From: Pelorhabdus rhamnosifermentans
GTDB taxonomy: Bacteria > Bacillota > Negativicutes > UMGS1260
DNA length: 64,000 nt
Reading direction: 5' to 3'
Assembly: GCF_018835585.1 (NCBI RefSeq)
Contig: NZ_JAHGVE010000003.1
Span: 179,615 to 243,614 of the forward strand
A program made the position numbers and the translations under genes. Shown piece by piece: positions 24,617-33,194 of this stretch. Every line of letters starts with the position of its first letter. Positions within the stretch are counted from its first letter, which is position 1. Under the pieces are notes generated by a model. That model was not told the DNA's origin and searched no databases. It saw only the letters and a list, made by a program, of their open reading frames with translations.

Positions 24617-24879
24617 ATGAATTCAACAGATGAAGTTAACATTAATCTTTGTCTTGTATTCCCGGGTTACCGTGGAATACAGCAGAAGTTTCACAAGCTT
24701 TTGGGCGCAGCGAAGGCTATTATCAGTCGGTGATAGAAGAACAAGAGCGAAGCATTATTGTGAAAGCATTGATTAAAAACAGGGGAAATAAGGCAAAGAC
24801 TGCCCGAATGCTGAATATGCAACGATCTGTACTGTATAAAAAGATCAAACGTTTAAAAATTGATGCTGAATTACTGTAA
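24617..24879 (+). pseudogene. sigma-54 activator, 3' remnant (Fis-type HTH)
   Basis: The frame from 24649 encodes GLPWNTAEVSQAFGRSEGYY...IVKALIKNRGNKAKTARMLNMQRSVLYKKIKRL, the Fis-like DNA-binding helix-turn-helix that ends NtrC/AtoC-type activators. The AAA+ core and the sensor domain are gone. A short ATG frame from 24617 runs in a different phase. The remnant is followed by a terminator and by a sigma-54 promoter in front of a broken CoA-transferase operon, which was presumably its target. Confidence 0.75.
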
Positions 24880-24891
24880 ATGAAGCAAGTT

Positions 24892-24955
24892 AAAAGTGTC
24901 TCCTTTGGTAACGATATGTCGTGACAAATCGTTACCAAAGGAGACACTTTTTTGT
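24892..24955 (+). terminator. strong terminator, 24-bp perfect stem
   Basis: Arms 24892-24915 and 24928-24951 are perfect complements around a 12-base loop, ending in T's. It lies 13 bases after the activator remnant. Confidence 0.9.
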
Positions 24956-24996
24956 TTTTATTTGTGCGGCACATTGATAGCAGGCCGTGTCTTCTT

Positions 24997-25012
24997 TGGC
25001 ATGATAATTGCA
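24997..25012 (+). promoter_or_regulatory. sigma-54 promoter (-24/-12)
   Basis: TGGCATGATAATTGCA matches the consensus TGGCACGNNNNTTGCW at all fixed positions except C to T at position 6; the GG/GC spacing is exact. It stands 60 bases upstream of the CoA-transferase remnant and just after the remnant of a sigma-54 activator. Confidence 0.8.
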
Positions 25013-25073
25013 ATTAATGTTTGTGGGCACATTAGAACTGGAATAAAATTCAGACGGTACATTAGTTAAGGTT

Positions 25074-25965
25074 GTGTTATTGGAAGAAGCTCTTGATGCC
25101 ATCACAGAGGGTACCCACGTTATGATGGGGGGTTTTTGGATGTAGGCACTCCGCTCAAGTGTATTGAAGGCTTAATTAGTAAAGGGGTAAGCGGTATAAC
25201 ACTCATTGCCATAACGCCGGGACGGGCTGGATTCGGTAAAGCGCTGCTTTATAAAAATGGCGTAGTAAAAGAACTGATTTCTTCACATGTTGGTACGACC
25301 CCAGAATCCACTGAAGAGTATTTAAACGATTGCCTGTTTGTAAAACAATTTTATCCCATGGGGTGAGAAGGTTCATGCCGGTGCGGTGGGGCTTCCGGCG
25401 GCGCTTATCCCTGTTGGTATCGGGATTTTGGATCAAGAAGGACTGTTTCCTGCTCTGGAGGCTCCTAAGCCAAAGATTATTGTTGATGGAATCGAGTGCT
25501 TTATTGAACCGGCTCTTACAGCAGATGTAGCCATTGTTAAAGCCTGGCGCGCTGATGAGTCAGGCAATCTGGAATATCGCCAGACTGGATTAAATGATCA
25601 ACAAGAAGTAGCGATGGCGGGGAAGTTTACGATTGCTGAAGTGAATGAAATTGTTCCTGTCGGGACGATTCCACCGGAACGGGTGGGAACTCCAGGTATC
25701 TTTGTCCATGCGATTGTGCAAGGCTATACCTTACAGGAACAAGATAAAATATAATGTACAACTTGTTTTTCATACCGAAAACGGTGCGCTGGGATTTGGA
25801 CCGCGCCCTAAGGCCAATGAATCCGATTCAGATATTGGTAATGCTGGTGGAGAACCCGTAAAAGTTGAACGCTATGCTAGAGACGCTCGGCTGATGGATA
25901 TCGGTGTGGGGGCATCAGAAGTTTTAAAATGGTTCTGGGGATCAACGGCTTGCAGTAGACAATAA
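25074..25965 (+). pseudogene. CoA-transferase alpha and beta subunits, frameshifted
   Basis: Fragments of an acetate/3-oxoacid CoA-transferase (AtoD/AtoA type) occur in changing frames. 25074-25140 reads LEEALDAITEGTHVMMGGF; the frame then shifts to LDVGTPLKCIEGLISKGV...FVKQFYPMG (25136-25363, ended by TGA); a third segment, VGLPAALIPVGIGILDQ...PPERVGTPGIFVHAIVQGY (25386-25754), is the C-terminal half of the alpha subunit. From about 25755 in another frame come ENGALGFGPRPKANESD and NAGGEPVK, the N-terminal part of the beta subunit, which then stops. At least three lesions and loss of the beta catalytic Glu region make this non-functional. These enzymes would have activated short-chain fatty acids. 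Confidence 0.8.
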
Positions 25966-26016
25966 ATTAAAACGGTGCCGAAACAGTATACAAAACGGTT
26001 TCGGCACCGTTTTAAT
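25966..26016. terminator. bidirectional terminator, 19-bp perfect stem
   Basis: Arms 25966-25984 and 25998-26016 are perfect complements with A and T flanks; serves the dead operon on the plus strand and the AraC gene ending at 26012 on the minus strand, whose stop lies inside the right arm. Confidence 0.9.
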
Positions 26017-26926
26017 GGAGATTTAGAGAGGAGTACTTCTTTTTATATTCCGAAGGTGTCATTCCTAATAGTCTATGAAAGATCTCTGTGAAATAACTAC
26101 TACTAGAAAATCCTACTAAAGCAGCTACTTCTGTAATGTTCATTCCGTTATTTAGTAAATAAGGAATGCTTTTTTCAATACGATAATTTAGAAGGTAATT
26201 AAATGGCGTTTCATGTACAATTTTTTGAAATAACCGACAACAAGAACTTTTACTGAGATTACATGATGAGGAAATATCTTCTAAACTGATATTTCCTTTA
26301 TAATGGGTATGAATATAGTCCAGTCCTGACTTTATTTGTATAATGTTCTTATTTTGTTTAAGTGGTTTATTTGGAAGTTTACAATAAACATCTTGATATA
26401 GGTAAAACAATAATTCAAATAATTTACTTTCAACTAATAATTCATAGCCGTCGACCTTTTTTCTGTGAATTTTTTCAAGTTCAAATAGGGTTGAATTTAT
26501 ATGCTTACTCTTATTGTCTGAAGCATTAAAATATGCGAAAAGCATTCGTTCACTGATAACTAATTCTGTTATATATTTGCTTTCAAAAATACTGTTTTTA
26601 TGTCCTGATATTAAAATTGGAAGGAAGGTTATTGCAAAATATTCGCAATTCAAATTGCCACAGGATGTTCCAGAATGAAGACAGTTTTGATTTACAAACA
26701 TACCATCTCCTTCTTTGACAAGGTATTGATTATTATTTGCTTGATATATCATTGAGCCGCTGAGTATATAGGTAAACTCTAGTTCTGGATGCCAGTGACA
26801 TTTAAAAGTAGAACCTAAATAATTGGAAATATCTTCATAACCAATTCGAAACGGGAAACTGTAATTTTTAGAATAATCTCTGTTTTCTAGTTGGTTTTTT
26901 CCGATATTTAGCGTCTTGATTCCCAT
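26012..26926 (-). CDS. AraC-family regulator with cupin sensor
   Basis: 304 residues from ATG 26926, which has AGGAGAATT at good spacing; the frame is open to 26965 but without a ribosome site. N-terminal cupin-like pocket (CHWHPELEFTYILSGSMIYQANNNQYLVKEGDGMFVN, then HSG), C-terminal AraC DNA-binding domain (ISLEDISSSCNLSKSSCCRLFQKIVHETPFNYLLNYRIEKSIPYL; ITEVAALVGFSSSSYFTEIFHRLLGMTPSEYKKKY). Such regulators usually control sugar or carbohydrate uptake. The divergent HAD hydrolase gene at 27088 is the only obvious neighbour; an inverted repeat lies between them. Confidence 0.88.
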   Translation of the reverse strand: MGIKTLNIGKNQLENRDYSKNYSFPFRIGYEDISNYLGSTFKCHWHPELEFTYILSGSMIYQANNNQYLVKEGDGMFVNQNCLHSGTSCGNLNCEYFAITFLPILISGHKNSIFESKYITELVISERMLFAYFNASDNKSKHINSTLFELEKIHRKKVDGYELLVESKLFELLFYLYQDVYCKLPNKPLKQNKNIIQIKSGLDYIHTHYKGNISLEDISSSCNLSKSSCCRLFQKIVHETPFNYLLNYRIEKSIPYLLNNGMNITEVAALVGFSSSSYFTEIFHRLLGMTPSEYKKKYSSLNLH

Positions 26927-26990
26927 AAATTCTCCTAATGATAATATTGTTATAAAATATGACAATATAAATATATAATCTGAATATATT

Positions 26991-27016
26991 TATCATTATA
27001 CTTATGAATAATGATA
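26991..27016. promoter_or_regulatory. inverted repeat between AraC and HAD genes
   Basis: TATCATTAT (26991-26999) and ATAATGATA (27008-27016) are exact inverted 9-mers in the AT-rich divergent promoter region; a candidate operator. Confidence 0.4.
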
Positions 27017-27042
27017 AGCAACATGAAGGAGGATACCTATCA

Positions 27043-27087
27043 ATGAAGGACCTAGTAACTAAAAAAAATATTTTGGAGAATGAATAA
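27043..27087 (+). CDS. 14-codon leader or collapsed gene
   Basis: ATG 27043 has an excellent AAGGAGG ribosome site and reads MKDLVTKKNILENE, then TAA directly abuts ATG 27088 of the HAD gene. Either a translated leader coupling expression of the hydrolase, or the two ends of a gene that lost its middle. Both are inferences. Confidence 0.4.
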   Translation: MKDLVTKKNILENE

Positions 27088-27726
27088 ATGATAAAAGCAA
27101 TGATATTTGATTTAGATGGAACTATTGGGAATACAATTCCTCTCTGCATTAAAGCCTTTCGTAAATCAATTGAATCTTTCATGAGCAAAAGCATCAGTGA
27201 TGAAGAAATCATAGCTACGTTTGGACCCTCTGAGGAAGGGACTATAAAGGCGTTGATACCTGAACATTACGAAGAAGGTATTAAGCGGTATTTATACTAT
27301 TATCAAGATTTTCACAATGAATGTTCAAAACCATTTGACGGTATTGTTGAGGTGATAAAAGAACTAAAGAGAAAGGGAATATTAGTAGCAATGGTAACAG
27401 GGAAAGGTAGAAAAAGTGTGGATATTACCTTAGAACAGTTTGGAATGGCAGACTTATTCGAATGGATTGAAACAGGTTCTGTTATCGGAAATAGAAAATG
27501 TGAGGGAATTACTTTCGCTATTGAACGCTTTAATATTAAACCGGAAGAAGCCTATTATATTGGCGATGCACCAAGTGATATAATAGCAGCAAGGGATGCA
27601 GGCGTGGGGATTTTTTCTGCAGCATGGGCAGATAGAGTCTGTCTTGAAGAATTAAAAAGTTTGAAACCAGATAAATTATTCAGAACAATTAAAGAATTTT
27701 ACGAGTTTGTTTCTATCCATTTTTAG
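27088..27726 (+). CDS. HAD-superfamily phosphatase (phosphoglycolate phosphatase-like)
   Basis: 212 residues with the HAD motifs: I MIFDLDGTIGNT (nucleophile D8, general acid D10), II VAMVTGKG (Ser/Thr step), III conserved Lys near CEG, IV YIGDAPSDIIAAR. The alpha-helical cap between motifs I and II is of the C1 type. Substrates of this group are small sugar phosphates, phosphoglycolate or pyrophosphate; not distinguishable here. Translation probably couples to the short frame whose stop touches its ATG; a TTGGAG ribosome site lies within that frame. Divergent from an AraC regulator that may control it. Confidence 0.87.
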   Translation: MIKAMIFDLDGTIGNTIPLCIKAFRKSIESFMSKSISDEEIIATFGPSEEGTIKALIPEHYEEGIKRYLYYYQDFHNECSKPFDGIVEVIKELKRKGILVAMVTGKGRKSVDITLEQFGMADLFEWIETGSVIGNRKCEGITFAIERFNIKPEEAYYIGDAPSDIIAARDAGVGIFSAAWADRVCLEELKSLKPDKLFRTIKEFYEFVSIHF

Positions 27727-27739
27727 GTGGGTTTCAAAG

Positions 27740-28110
27740 ACCCCAGGATAACGCCTAAAGTGCGTGAATCCTGGGGTCAACTAATAGAATGGTGATTAGC
27801 ATTTTTTAGTCTTATATCTTGATTTTTGATTAAAGTAAGTCATATCGGAATAACCAGCGTAAATTTTACCGGAATGATGAACTCCTTCTGGAATAAAATA
27901 ACGATCACCTTTGACGAAGGTTTGTTTTACTTCGGTAATTCGACGTCTTCATTAAATTCCATGAAAAGAATTTGATGATTATCGCCTTGAGATAGGTAAG
28001 CCTTTATTCCGTTGAGTGGAATGTCTGCTTCTGGTAATTTAAGTATGGGTTCGGGAAATACAGACAAAAGCAATTCCTCCTAAAATAAATAGTTTAATGT
28101 CTTAAAATAT
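27740..28110. repeat. segmental duplicate, copy 1
   Basis: From about 27760 to 28110 the sequence closely matches 56970-57400, including the non-coding stretch GTGCGTGAATCCTGGGGTCA before the cupin gene end and the AAATAAATAGTTTAATG after its start. Copy 1 lacks about 70 bases of the cupin interior. Confidence 0.8.
27796..28067 (-). pseudogene. cupin gene with internal deletion (copy 1)
   Basis: Minus-strand frame from TTG 28067 reads LNGIKAYLSQGDNHQILFMEFNEDVELP, then a deletion removes the HAHEGQWG metal-binding part present in copy 2 and puts the rest (KGDRYFIPEGVHHSGK) out of frame. End at 27796. Without the first two His ligands the product cannot be a normal cupin. Confidence 0.8.
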
Positions 28111-28173
28111 ATTTCTCTCTAGAATAACAAATTCCTTCCAATTGTTATTAAGCTTTATATGAATAATAAACCT

Positions 28174-28240
28174 TTGACAAATATTTTTTAATAGATTACT
28201 ATGTAGTTAGTTAATATTAACTAACTACATAGTAATCTAT
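28174..28240 (+). promoter_or_regulatory. MarR promoter inside a 50-bp perfect palindrome
   Basis: TTGACA (28174-28179), 17 bases, TACTAT (28197-28202). The -10 box lies in a perfect palindrome, 28191-28240, centred between 28215 and 28216. Binding of the MarR dimer there would block transcription, so autorepression is expected. As RNA the palindrome would fold into a 5' hairpin just before the ribosome site. Confidence 0.8.
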
Positions 28241-28259
28241 GTTAGGAGAACTTTTACAT

Positions 28260-28697
28260 ATGGAAGAATTAATTGTTCGTTATATCAATATATTATCTGA
28301 TTCTATGCGTCAGTCGATGCAGAAATATAAAGAAGAGACTGGTGGTAGTGAACTATTCAACTTAACGATTACACAACTGCATTATATTCATGCCATTCAA
28401 GAATTAAAGGGACCGACATTAACCGATCTAGTCGAACGTTTCAACGTACAAAAATCAACGGTGACAGCCACTGTAAATCGTTTGGTAGAGCGCAAGTTCG
28501 CGTATAAGATCCAGTCTGAGCAGGATTTACGAGTATATCATATTTATCTGTCTGAGCAGGGCAAGCTGCTATTAGAGATTGAAAATAAGGGCTATTATAA
28601 TTTTGCGACGAAAATGACGGAATGTCTTACTGATTTTGAGAAACAAACATTTGCACAATTGTTAAATAAGGTAATTCAGGGAGTGAGTAAGCCATAG
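28260..28697 (+). CDS. MarR-family regulator
   Basis: 145 residues from ATG 28260 with AGGAGA about 11 bases upstream; an ATG at 28239 overlaps the palindrome and is less likely. Winged-helix core: LTITQLHYIHAIQELKGPTLTDLVERFNVQKSTVTATVNRLVERKFAYKIQSEQDLRVYHIYLSEQGKLLL (about 35-105) with the D-x-R wing signature (DLR). N- and C-terminal helices form the dimer. Likely autoregulated through the palindrome in its promoter. The broken nitroreductase gene immediately downstream was probably a co-transcribed target. Confidence 0.9.
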   Translation: MEELIVRYINILSDSMRQSMQKYKEETGGSELFNLTITQLHYIHAIQELKGPTLTDLVERFNVQKSTVTATVNRLVERKFAYKIQSEQDLRVYHIYLSEQGKLLLEIENKGYYNFATKMTECLTDFEKQTFAQLLNKVIQGVSKP

Positions 28698-28829
28698 TCA
28701 GAAGAAGTATATATAAGTTAATTTTTTATTAAAAAGTTAGTTTCATGAAACTAATCTAATAATTGCTTTTATAAGCTGAACGGGCAAAGTGTTAGTAGGA
28801 GCAGATTAATAATCCTTGGAGGCGGTTCT

Positions 28830-29155
28830 GTGTTTTTATCATGGTTTGCTATGGGGAAGAAAGATGCGATACGGTCAACTTGTAATCCCGAACAGATGGC
28901 GGGTTTGACAGAAAAAGAAATCGATATGCTGTATTTGGCGACATTAGCACTCAGTGGACATAATACGCAGCCGTGGACGGTTTTTGTACTGGAACCGGGA
29001 CACTGGATTATTGGTTCTAACTCGTCTCCATAGCGGATATCATTTAAGGCCTAATTTTGCAGGGACAGATTCAATTTATTATTCGCGTAGGCTATGTCAG
29101 GGAGTATGTACCGCTAGTGAGTTTGCGTATGCCACTAGGCAGTATAATAAAATAG
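28830..29155 (+). pseudogene. nitroreductase with the middle deleted
   Basis: GTG 28830 follows GGAGGCGG. The first part encodes LTEKEIDMLYLATLALSGHNTQPWTVFVLEPGHWIIG, the N-terminal FMN-binding region of a nitroreductase, then stops at 29033. After about 29068 a different frame reads IQFIIRVGYVREYVPLVSLRMPLG to TAG 29153-29155, the C-terminal end of the same kind of protein. The intervening 100 or more codons are gone. It lies downstream of the MarR gene, as such genes often do. Confidence 0.7.
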
Positions 29156-29181
29156 CGAATTAAGAGAGGATATTGTAATTT

Positions 29182-30009
29182 ATGAAAAAAATAAGTGTAT
29201 GTATTGGTGTCGTAATGTATTTTAGTTTGGCTTTAGGAAATTTTGCTGGAGCGGCGGAACTGCCTCCCGAAGAAAAGGTTACGTTGGAAACAACTAAAAC
29301 TGTCACACAAGTAACACCTGATGATAAGAAAAAGTGCAAAATGTATTTAGGTGTAGAAATTCGTTCATGGTTTCCCAAAATGAGTGGGCAGGAAACACGT
29401 AATAGTCAACTAGATTTTCAGAATGATTTGGGACATGGAAACAAGGAGCTTACTGCCATTAATCTTACTTTTATTGAAAATAGTAAGATTAATGGTAGTT
29501 ATGAAAGCTATAATTTTACGGGGAACAAAACGGCTCTTGGACAGAAAAGTTTTGGTGGGCAGAATTATTTAGCTGGAGACGGACTGCATTCTGAGAAAAA
29601 GCTAATGTACTGGAAAATAGATTATCTGCCCAATTATCAAAAAACTGTAGATTCAAATTTTTCGTGGCTCGTGGGGATTCATGGGTACAAAGTGAATAGT
29701 TCGGTTGAGGTATCTGGAGTCGCAAACCGGAAAACCGAGCAATCCTATAGTGCAGTTCTCCCTACATTCGGTGCGCATTATAAACTAGGCGGAAATCGTC
29801 CTACTACTTATTATGTTGAGCTGAGTGGTACGCCGCACACTGGCAAAGGCTACAACTATGATGCAGAACTTGGTTTTCAGCATAAGTTGTCCCCCAATAT
29901 AGTATTTGGGGGAGGGTATCGCTGGTTGACGATTCAAGGCGAAAAGGATAATGACCAGATGAATCTTCAATTGCGTGGCCCATTTATGCAATTAAATTGC
30001 AAACTATAA
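29182..30009 (+). CDS. secreted beta-barrel outer-membrane protein candidate
   Basis: 275 residues. Cleavable signal peptide MKKISVCIGVVMYFSLALGNFAGAA/E. The mature part shows alternating hydrophobic/polar beta strands with aromatic ends (ELTAINLTFIENSKINGSYESYNFTG, MYWKIDYLPNYQK, FSWLVGIHGYKVNSS, TYYVELSGTPHTG, NIVFGGGYRWLTIQG), and ends in L-N-C-K-L rather than a terminal Phe. This suggests an 8-10 strand barrel, and with Lnt and RND genes supports a double membrane. Family not identified. AGAGAGGAT precedes ATG 29182. It probably heads a unit with the FMN-binding gene 22 bases downstream. Confidence 0.7.
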   Translation: MKKISVCIGVVMYFSLALGNFAGAAELPPEEKVTLETTKTVTQVTPDDKKKCKMYLGVEIRSWFPKMSGQETRNSQLDFQNDLGHGNKELTAINLTFIENSKINGSYESYNFTGNKTALGQKSFGGQNYLAGDGLHSEKKLMYWKIDYLPNYQKTVDSNFSWLVGIHGYKVNSSVEVSGVANRKTEQSYSAVLPTFGAHYKLGGNRPTTYYVELSGTPHTGKGYNYDAELGFQHKLSPNIVFGGGYRWLTIQGEKDNDQMNLQLRGPFMQLNCKL

Positions 30010-30031
30010 ATAATATAAGGGACTCGGTAAG

Positions 30032-30436
30032 ATGGATAATTTTAAAAAAAGTATGATTGTCATAGGTTGTATAGGTGTTTTGAGTGGAGGCGTTTATTTC
30101 TATTCATATATTTCAGCTCTTAATAACTATCAAAGCATAGTTGCAGGATTAAAAATTGATGAAGTAGATTTGTCAAAGGTAAAAGACGGTACCTTTCAAG
30201 GTAGTTGTGATGCAATCTTCGTGGCGGCAGATGTAAGTGTTACAGTAAAAGACCATAAAATAATTGATATCCGGCTTATAAGGCACAAGACCGAAAGAGG
30301 CCAACGCGCTGAGGTGATTCCTGAAGAGGTAGTAAATGCCCAGTCCTTACAAGTAGATACTATTTCTGGAGCAACAAATAGTAGCAAAGTAATTATAAAG
30401 GCAATAGAAACTGCATTGGAAAGTGGAGAACAGTAG
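30032..30436 (+). CDS. membrane-anchored FMN-binding protein
   Basis: 134 residues: one N-terminal membrane helix (SMIVIGCIGVLSGGVYFYSYI), then an FMN_bind domain: DGTFQGSCDAIFVAADVSVTVKDHKIIDIRLIRHKTERGQRAEVIPEEVVNAQSLQVDTISGATNSSKVIIKAIETAL. SGATNSS is the (S/T)GAT motif whose Thr receives FMN covalently (as in NqrC/RnfG, by ApbE). It is extracytoplasmic and probably passes electrons. Twenty-two bases after the barrel protein, so likely co-transcribed. A complete Rnf or reductase partner is not present nearby. Confidence 0.88.
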   Translation: MDNFKKSMIVIGCIGVLSGGVYFYSYISALNNYQSIVAGLKIDEVDLSKVKDGTFQGSCDAIFVAADVSVTVKDHKIIDIRLIRHKTERGQRAEVIPEEVVNAQSLQVDTISGATNSSKVIIKAIETALESGEQ

Positions 30437-30596
30437 GTGGGGGAATAAGATGATACAAAGACGCTTAGTAGCAAAAATGGAAGGGACTCGATGATAATCT
30501 CCTTCAGGGTAAATTGAACATCTTGAGCTTCTGACAAATGGAGGTGTCTAACATTGTAAATAGAATAAAAAATAATATAAGGTGGGGTGTTAAAAA

Positions 30597-31094
30597 ATGG
30601 CTGTACGAGAAATATTACTCTTAGGAAATGAATCTCTTTATAATGTTTCACGAGAAGTTACGGAAGATATGGATATAAGAAGGCAAGTGGTTAATGATTT
30701 ACACGATACAATGATAAATTTCAGAGAAAAATATGGTTTTGGTAGAGCTATTGCTGCTCCTCAAATTGGAGAGTTCTTAAGGATTATCTATATGAATCTT
30801 GATAATAAATCATACGTCCTAATTAACCCAAGATTGGAATTTGGAGAAGAAGAATTCCAATCTTGGGATGACTGTATGAGCTTTCCCGGATTAGAAGTAA
30901 AGGTAAATAGATATAAAAAATGCAAAATATCCTATAAGGATTTGCAATGGAACGATTGCTTTTTAGAATTTGAGGACGATTTATCTGAACTAATCCAGCA
31001 TGAATATGATCATTTAGATGGGATATTAGCAGTACAAAGAGCAATAGATAATAAATCATTTAGAATTAACCCTAAAAAATTGGGATGTTTTTAG
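30597..31094 (+). CDS. def: peptide deformylase (divergent)
   Basis: 165 residues. Deformylase motifs are all recognisable: 1, FGRAIAAPQIG (usual GxGxAAxQ); 2, WDDCMSFPGL (usual EGCLS, here DDCMS, metal-ligand Cys kept); 3, IQHEYDHLDG (HExxH zinc/iron motif, catalytic Glu kept). It removes the formyl group from nascent proteins or small formyl peptides. The relaxed motif 2 and short N-terminus suggest a secondary copy, possibly resistance- or peptide-specific. The ribosome site AAGGTGGGG precedes ATG 30597. Alone between terminators. Confidence 0.85.
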   Translation: MAVREILLLGNESLYNVSREVTEDMDIRRQVVNDLHDTMINFREKYGFGRAIAAPQIGEFLRIIYMNLDNKSYVLINPRLEFGEEEFQSWDDCMSFPGLEVKVNRYKKCKISYKDLQWNDCFLEFEDDLSELIQHEYDHLDGILAVQRAIDNKSFRINPKKLGCF

Positions 31095-31154
31095 CGTGGA
31101 TGAAGGCTCAATAGTAAGTGTATGAGCTATCTGGCCTGTACGTCACTAAACCAA

Positions 31155-31197
31155 AAAATGCCGCCCAGCAGCACTAAGCTGCCAGGCGGGCATTTTC
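31155..31197. terminator. bidirectional terminator
   Basis: AAAATGCCGCCcagcagc with gctgccaGGCGGGCATTTT, near 31156-31196; between the convergent deformylase and chemoreceptor genes. Confidence 0.85.
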
Positions 31198-31241
31198 AAT
31201 TATGAATACTACTATCCTATCTACAACATATCCGTTACAAT

Positions 31242-32957
31242 TTATATCTGAAACTTGCTAACAACCTCGCGGAGATCCATCGCTAGGTGGGCCAGCGCTT
31301 GACTGGATGAGGCGATTTCTTCCATAGATGCCGATTGTTCTTCGGTTGCAGCTGATACTGTCTGTGCTTCTCCAGCTGCTTTTTTGCTTAGTTCATCGAT
31401 TTGCTTTACCGACCCCACAATTTGTTGACTGCCTATAGCCATCTGCTCAATGGCATCAGATATTTCTTTCACTTGATCAGATACATGCATTATTACAGTC
31501 GATATTTCTTGGAAGGCTTGTCCAGAAACATTGACGACTTCTGATCCCAATTGCACTTCTTGAGTACCGTTGTTCATAGCTATTACTGCTTTGTCTGTAT
31601 CTCCCTGGATTTCACTAATCAGAGTGGCAATTTGCTTGGCGGCTTCCTGTGATTGTTCGGCCAGTTTACGTACTTCTTCTGCTACAACAGCAAAGCCGCG
31701 TCCCTGTTCACCCGCTCGTGCTGCTTCAATAGCGGCATTTAAAGCTAGCAAATTTGTCTGGCCAGCAATTCCTGAGATAGTATCTACAATTTGACCGATT
31801 TCCTTAGATCTTTCACCTAATTTAGTGACCATCTTGGCAGATGTGTTAACGGTTTCTTTAATATTGGTCATCTGGTTTACCGCTTTATCTATTGACTTGT
31901 TACCTTCGTTTGCCTTGTTAGCCGCTTGGACGGATTGTCCCGCCACTTCATTCGCGTTGGCGGCGACCTGTTGAATACTAGCTGACATTTGCTGCACGAT
32001 GGCCGATGTGTTATTGGCTGCGTCAAGTTGTTGTTCTGCACCTTTGGCCACATCGGTAATGGACCCAGCGACTTGGTTAGCTGCTTGGGCCGACTGATCA
32101 GCACTGGCAGTTAGTTCCTCTGAAGATGCTGCCAAATGCTCAGCCGATTCATTGACATTTTTCATCAGTACACGAAGACTACTTCTCATGTCTGCTAAAG
32201 CATCAGCTAATTGACCAATTTCATCTTTCCTAGCAAGCTTTCGCGGTTTATCACGAAAATCGCCAGCAGCGAATTCTTTGCAAACGAATACCATGGTATT
32301 AAGAGGTTTAGTTATTATTCGGGTAATATAAACCCCACTTAGGATTAATATTATAAAAGATACAAAAATAATTGCCAAAGTAATTTGATTTGCTTTTTCG
32401 AAAGATGCTTTGTTGTTAGCATTCATTTGTTTTGACGCTTCAATGGAATAATTAGAGAGCTCAATTAGCCTGTTAAGAGCATCTGCTGCAAGTGGATCGA
32501 CTTTGGCAGTATATATTGCATAGGCTTCAGCATTTTTATTTTGCATGGCCAACTCAATAACGATATTTCTGGCCTCGCGATACTTTTGCATGGCTGTTTT
32601 AATTCCGGCCAATTTTTCCTTTGTTTTGTCATCTAAATGTTCTTTGTCAAGCGCTGCCAGATTATCATTAAAGTTTTTTGCCCACTCATCGATGGTTTGC
32701 CTTAATTCTTGATTTTTTTTGTCATCCGTTGTGAGCATCAATTCCATTATGGCTGCATTCACTTTATTAACATGAGCGCGGTTTTCATTTATAAGTGCGA
32801 CTGGTACTAAGTGGTCTTCATACATAATGGTCATTTCTGTGTTTGATAGCTGGAGATAATGATACCCCGTATAACCTATAATACTCATAGATAAAAATGC
32901 GACAAGAATTAGGATGCTTAGTTTAAGGCTTACCTTCAGGTTGTCAAAGAAATTCAT
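31242..32957 (-). CDS. transmembrane methyl-accepting chemotaxis protein
   Basis: 571 residues. Membrane helix 1 at about 12-32, a periplasmic four-helix-bundle sensor (4HB_MCP_1) to about 185, membrane helix 2 about 190-210, HAMP domain about 212-265, and the cytoplasmic signalling domain with tip [47 protein letters not shown] (about 390-435). Methylation helices carry EE/QQ pairs such as [10 protein letters not shown]. Ligand unknown. ATG at 32957 follows AAAAGGAGG. Monocistronic. Confidence 0.93.
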   Translation of the reverse strand: MNFFDNLKVSLKLSILILVAFLSMSIIGYTGYHYLQLSNTEMTIMYEDHLVPVALINENRAHVNKVNAAIMELMLTTDDKKNQELRQTIDEWAKNFNDNLAALDKEHLDDKTKEKLAGIKTAMQKYREARNIVIELAMQNKNAEAYAIYTAKVDPLAADALNRLIELSNYSIEASKQMNANNKASFEKANQITLAIIFVSFIILILSGVYITRIITKPLNTMVFVCKEFAAGDFRDKPRKLARKDEIGQLADALADMRSSLRVLMKNVNESAEHLAASSEELTASADQSAQAANQVAGSITDVAKGAEQQLDAANNTSAIVQQMSASIQQVAANANEVAGQSVQAANKANEGNKSIDKAVNQMTNIKETVNTSAKMVTKLGERSKEIGQIVDTISGIAGQTNLLALNAAIEAARAGEQGRGFAVVAEEVRKLAEQSQEAAKQIATLISEIQGDTDKAVIAMNNGTQEVQLGSEVVNVSGQAFQEISTVIMHVSDQVKEISDAIEQMAIGSQQIVGSVKQIDELSKKAAGEAQTVSAATEEQSASMEEIASSSQALAHLAMDLREVVSKFQI

Positions 32958-33194
32958 TTATTTTCCTCCTTTTAATTGTACAATATTGGCTGTTTTGATA
33001 ATTTTGAGTATTATAGATATTGGTATTCTTCCTCCCTTTTTACGACTGATTTCTACAAAATTCTACATAAGTTACAAAATCCCTGTTAATGACTTACTGT
33101 TTTGACGTGGTCAAGCATATGAAATTTTTTCCTGTATTTCTATATGAATTTCACGAAGAGCCATCACAGATAGATTAACCTCAAAGTGCGAGGT

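Noticed and set aside
25136..25754. Programmed frameshifting in the CoA-transferase
   Set aside because: There are several separate lesions and the beta subunit is truncated, so decay is the simpler explanation.
30196..30651. 151-codon minus-strand frame overlapping the FMN-binding gene
   Set aside because: It is antisense to a clear FMN_bind domain and the start of the deformylase, with no ribosome site.
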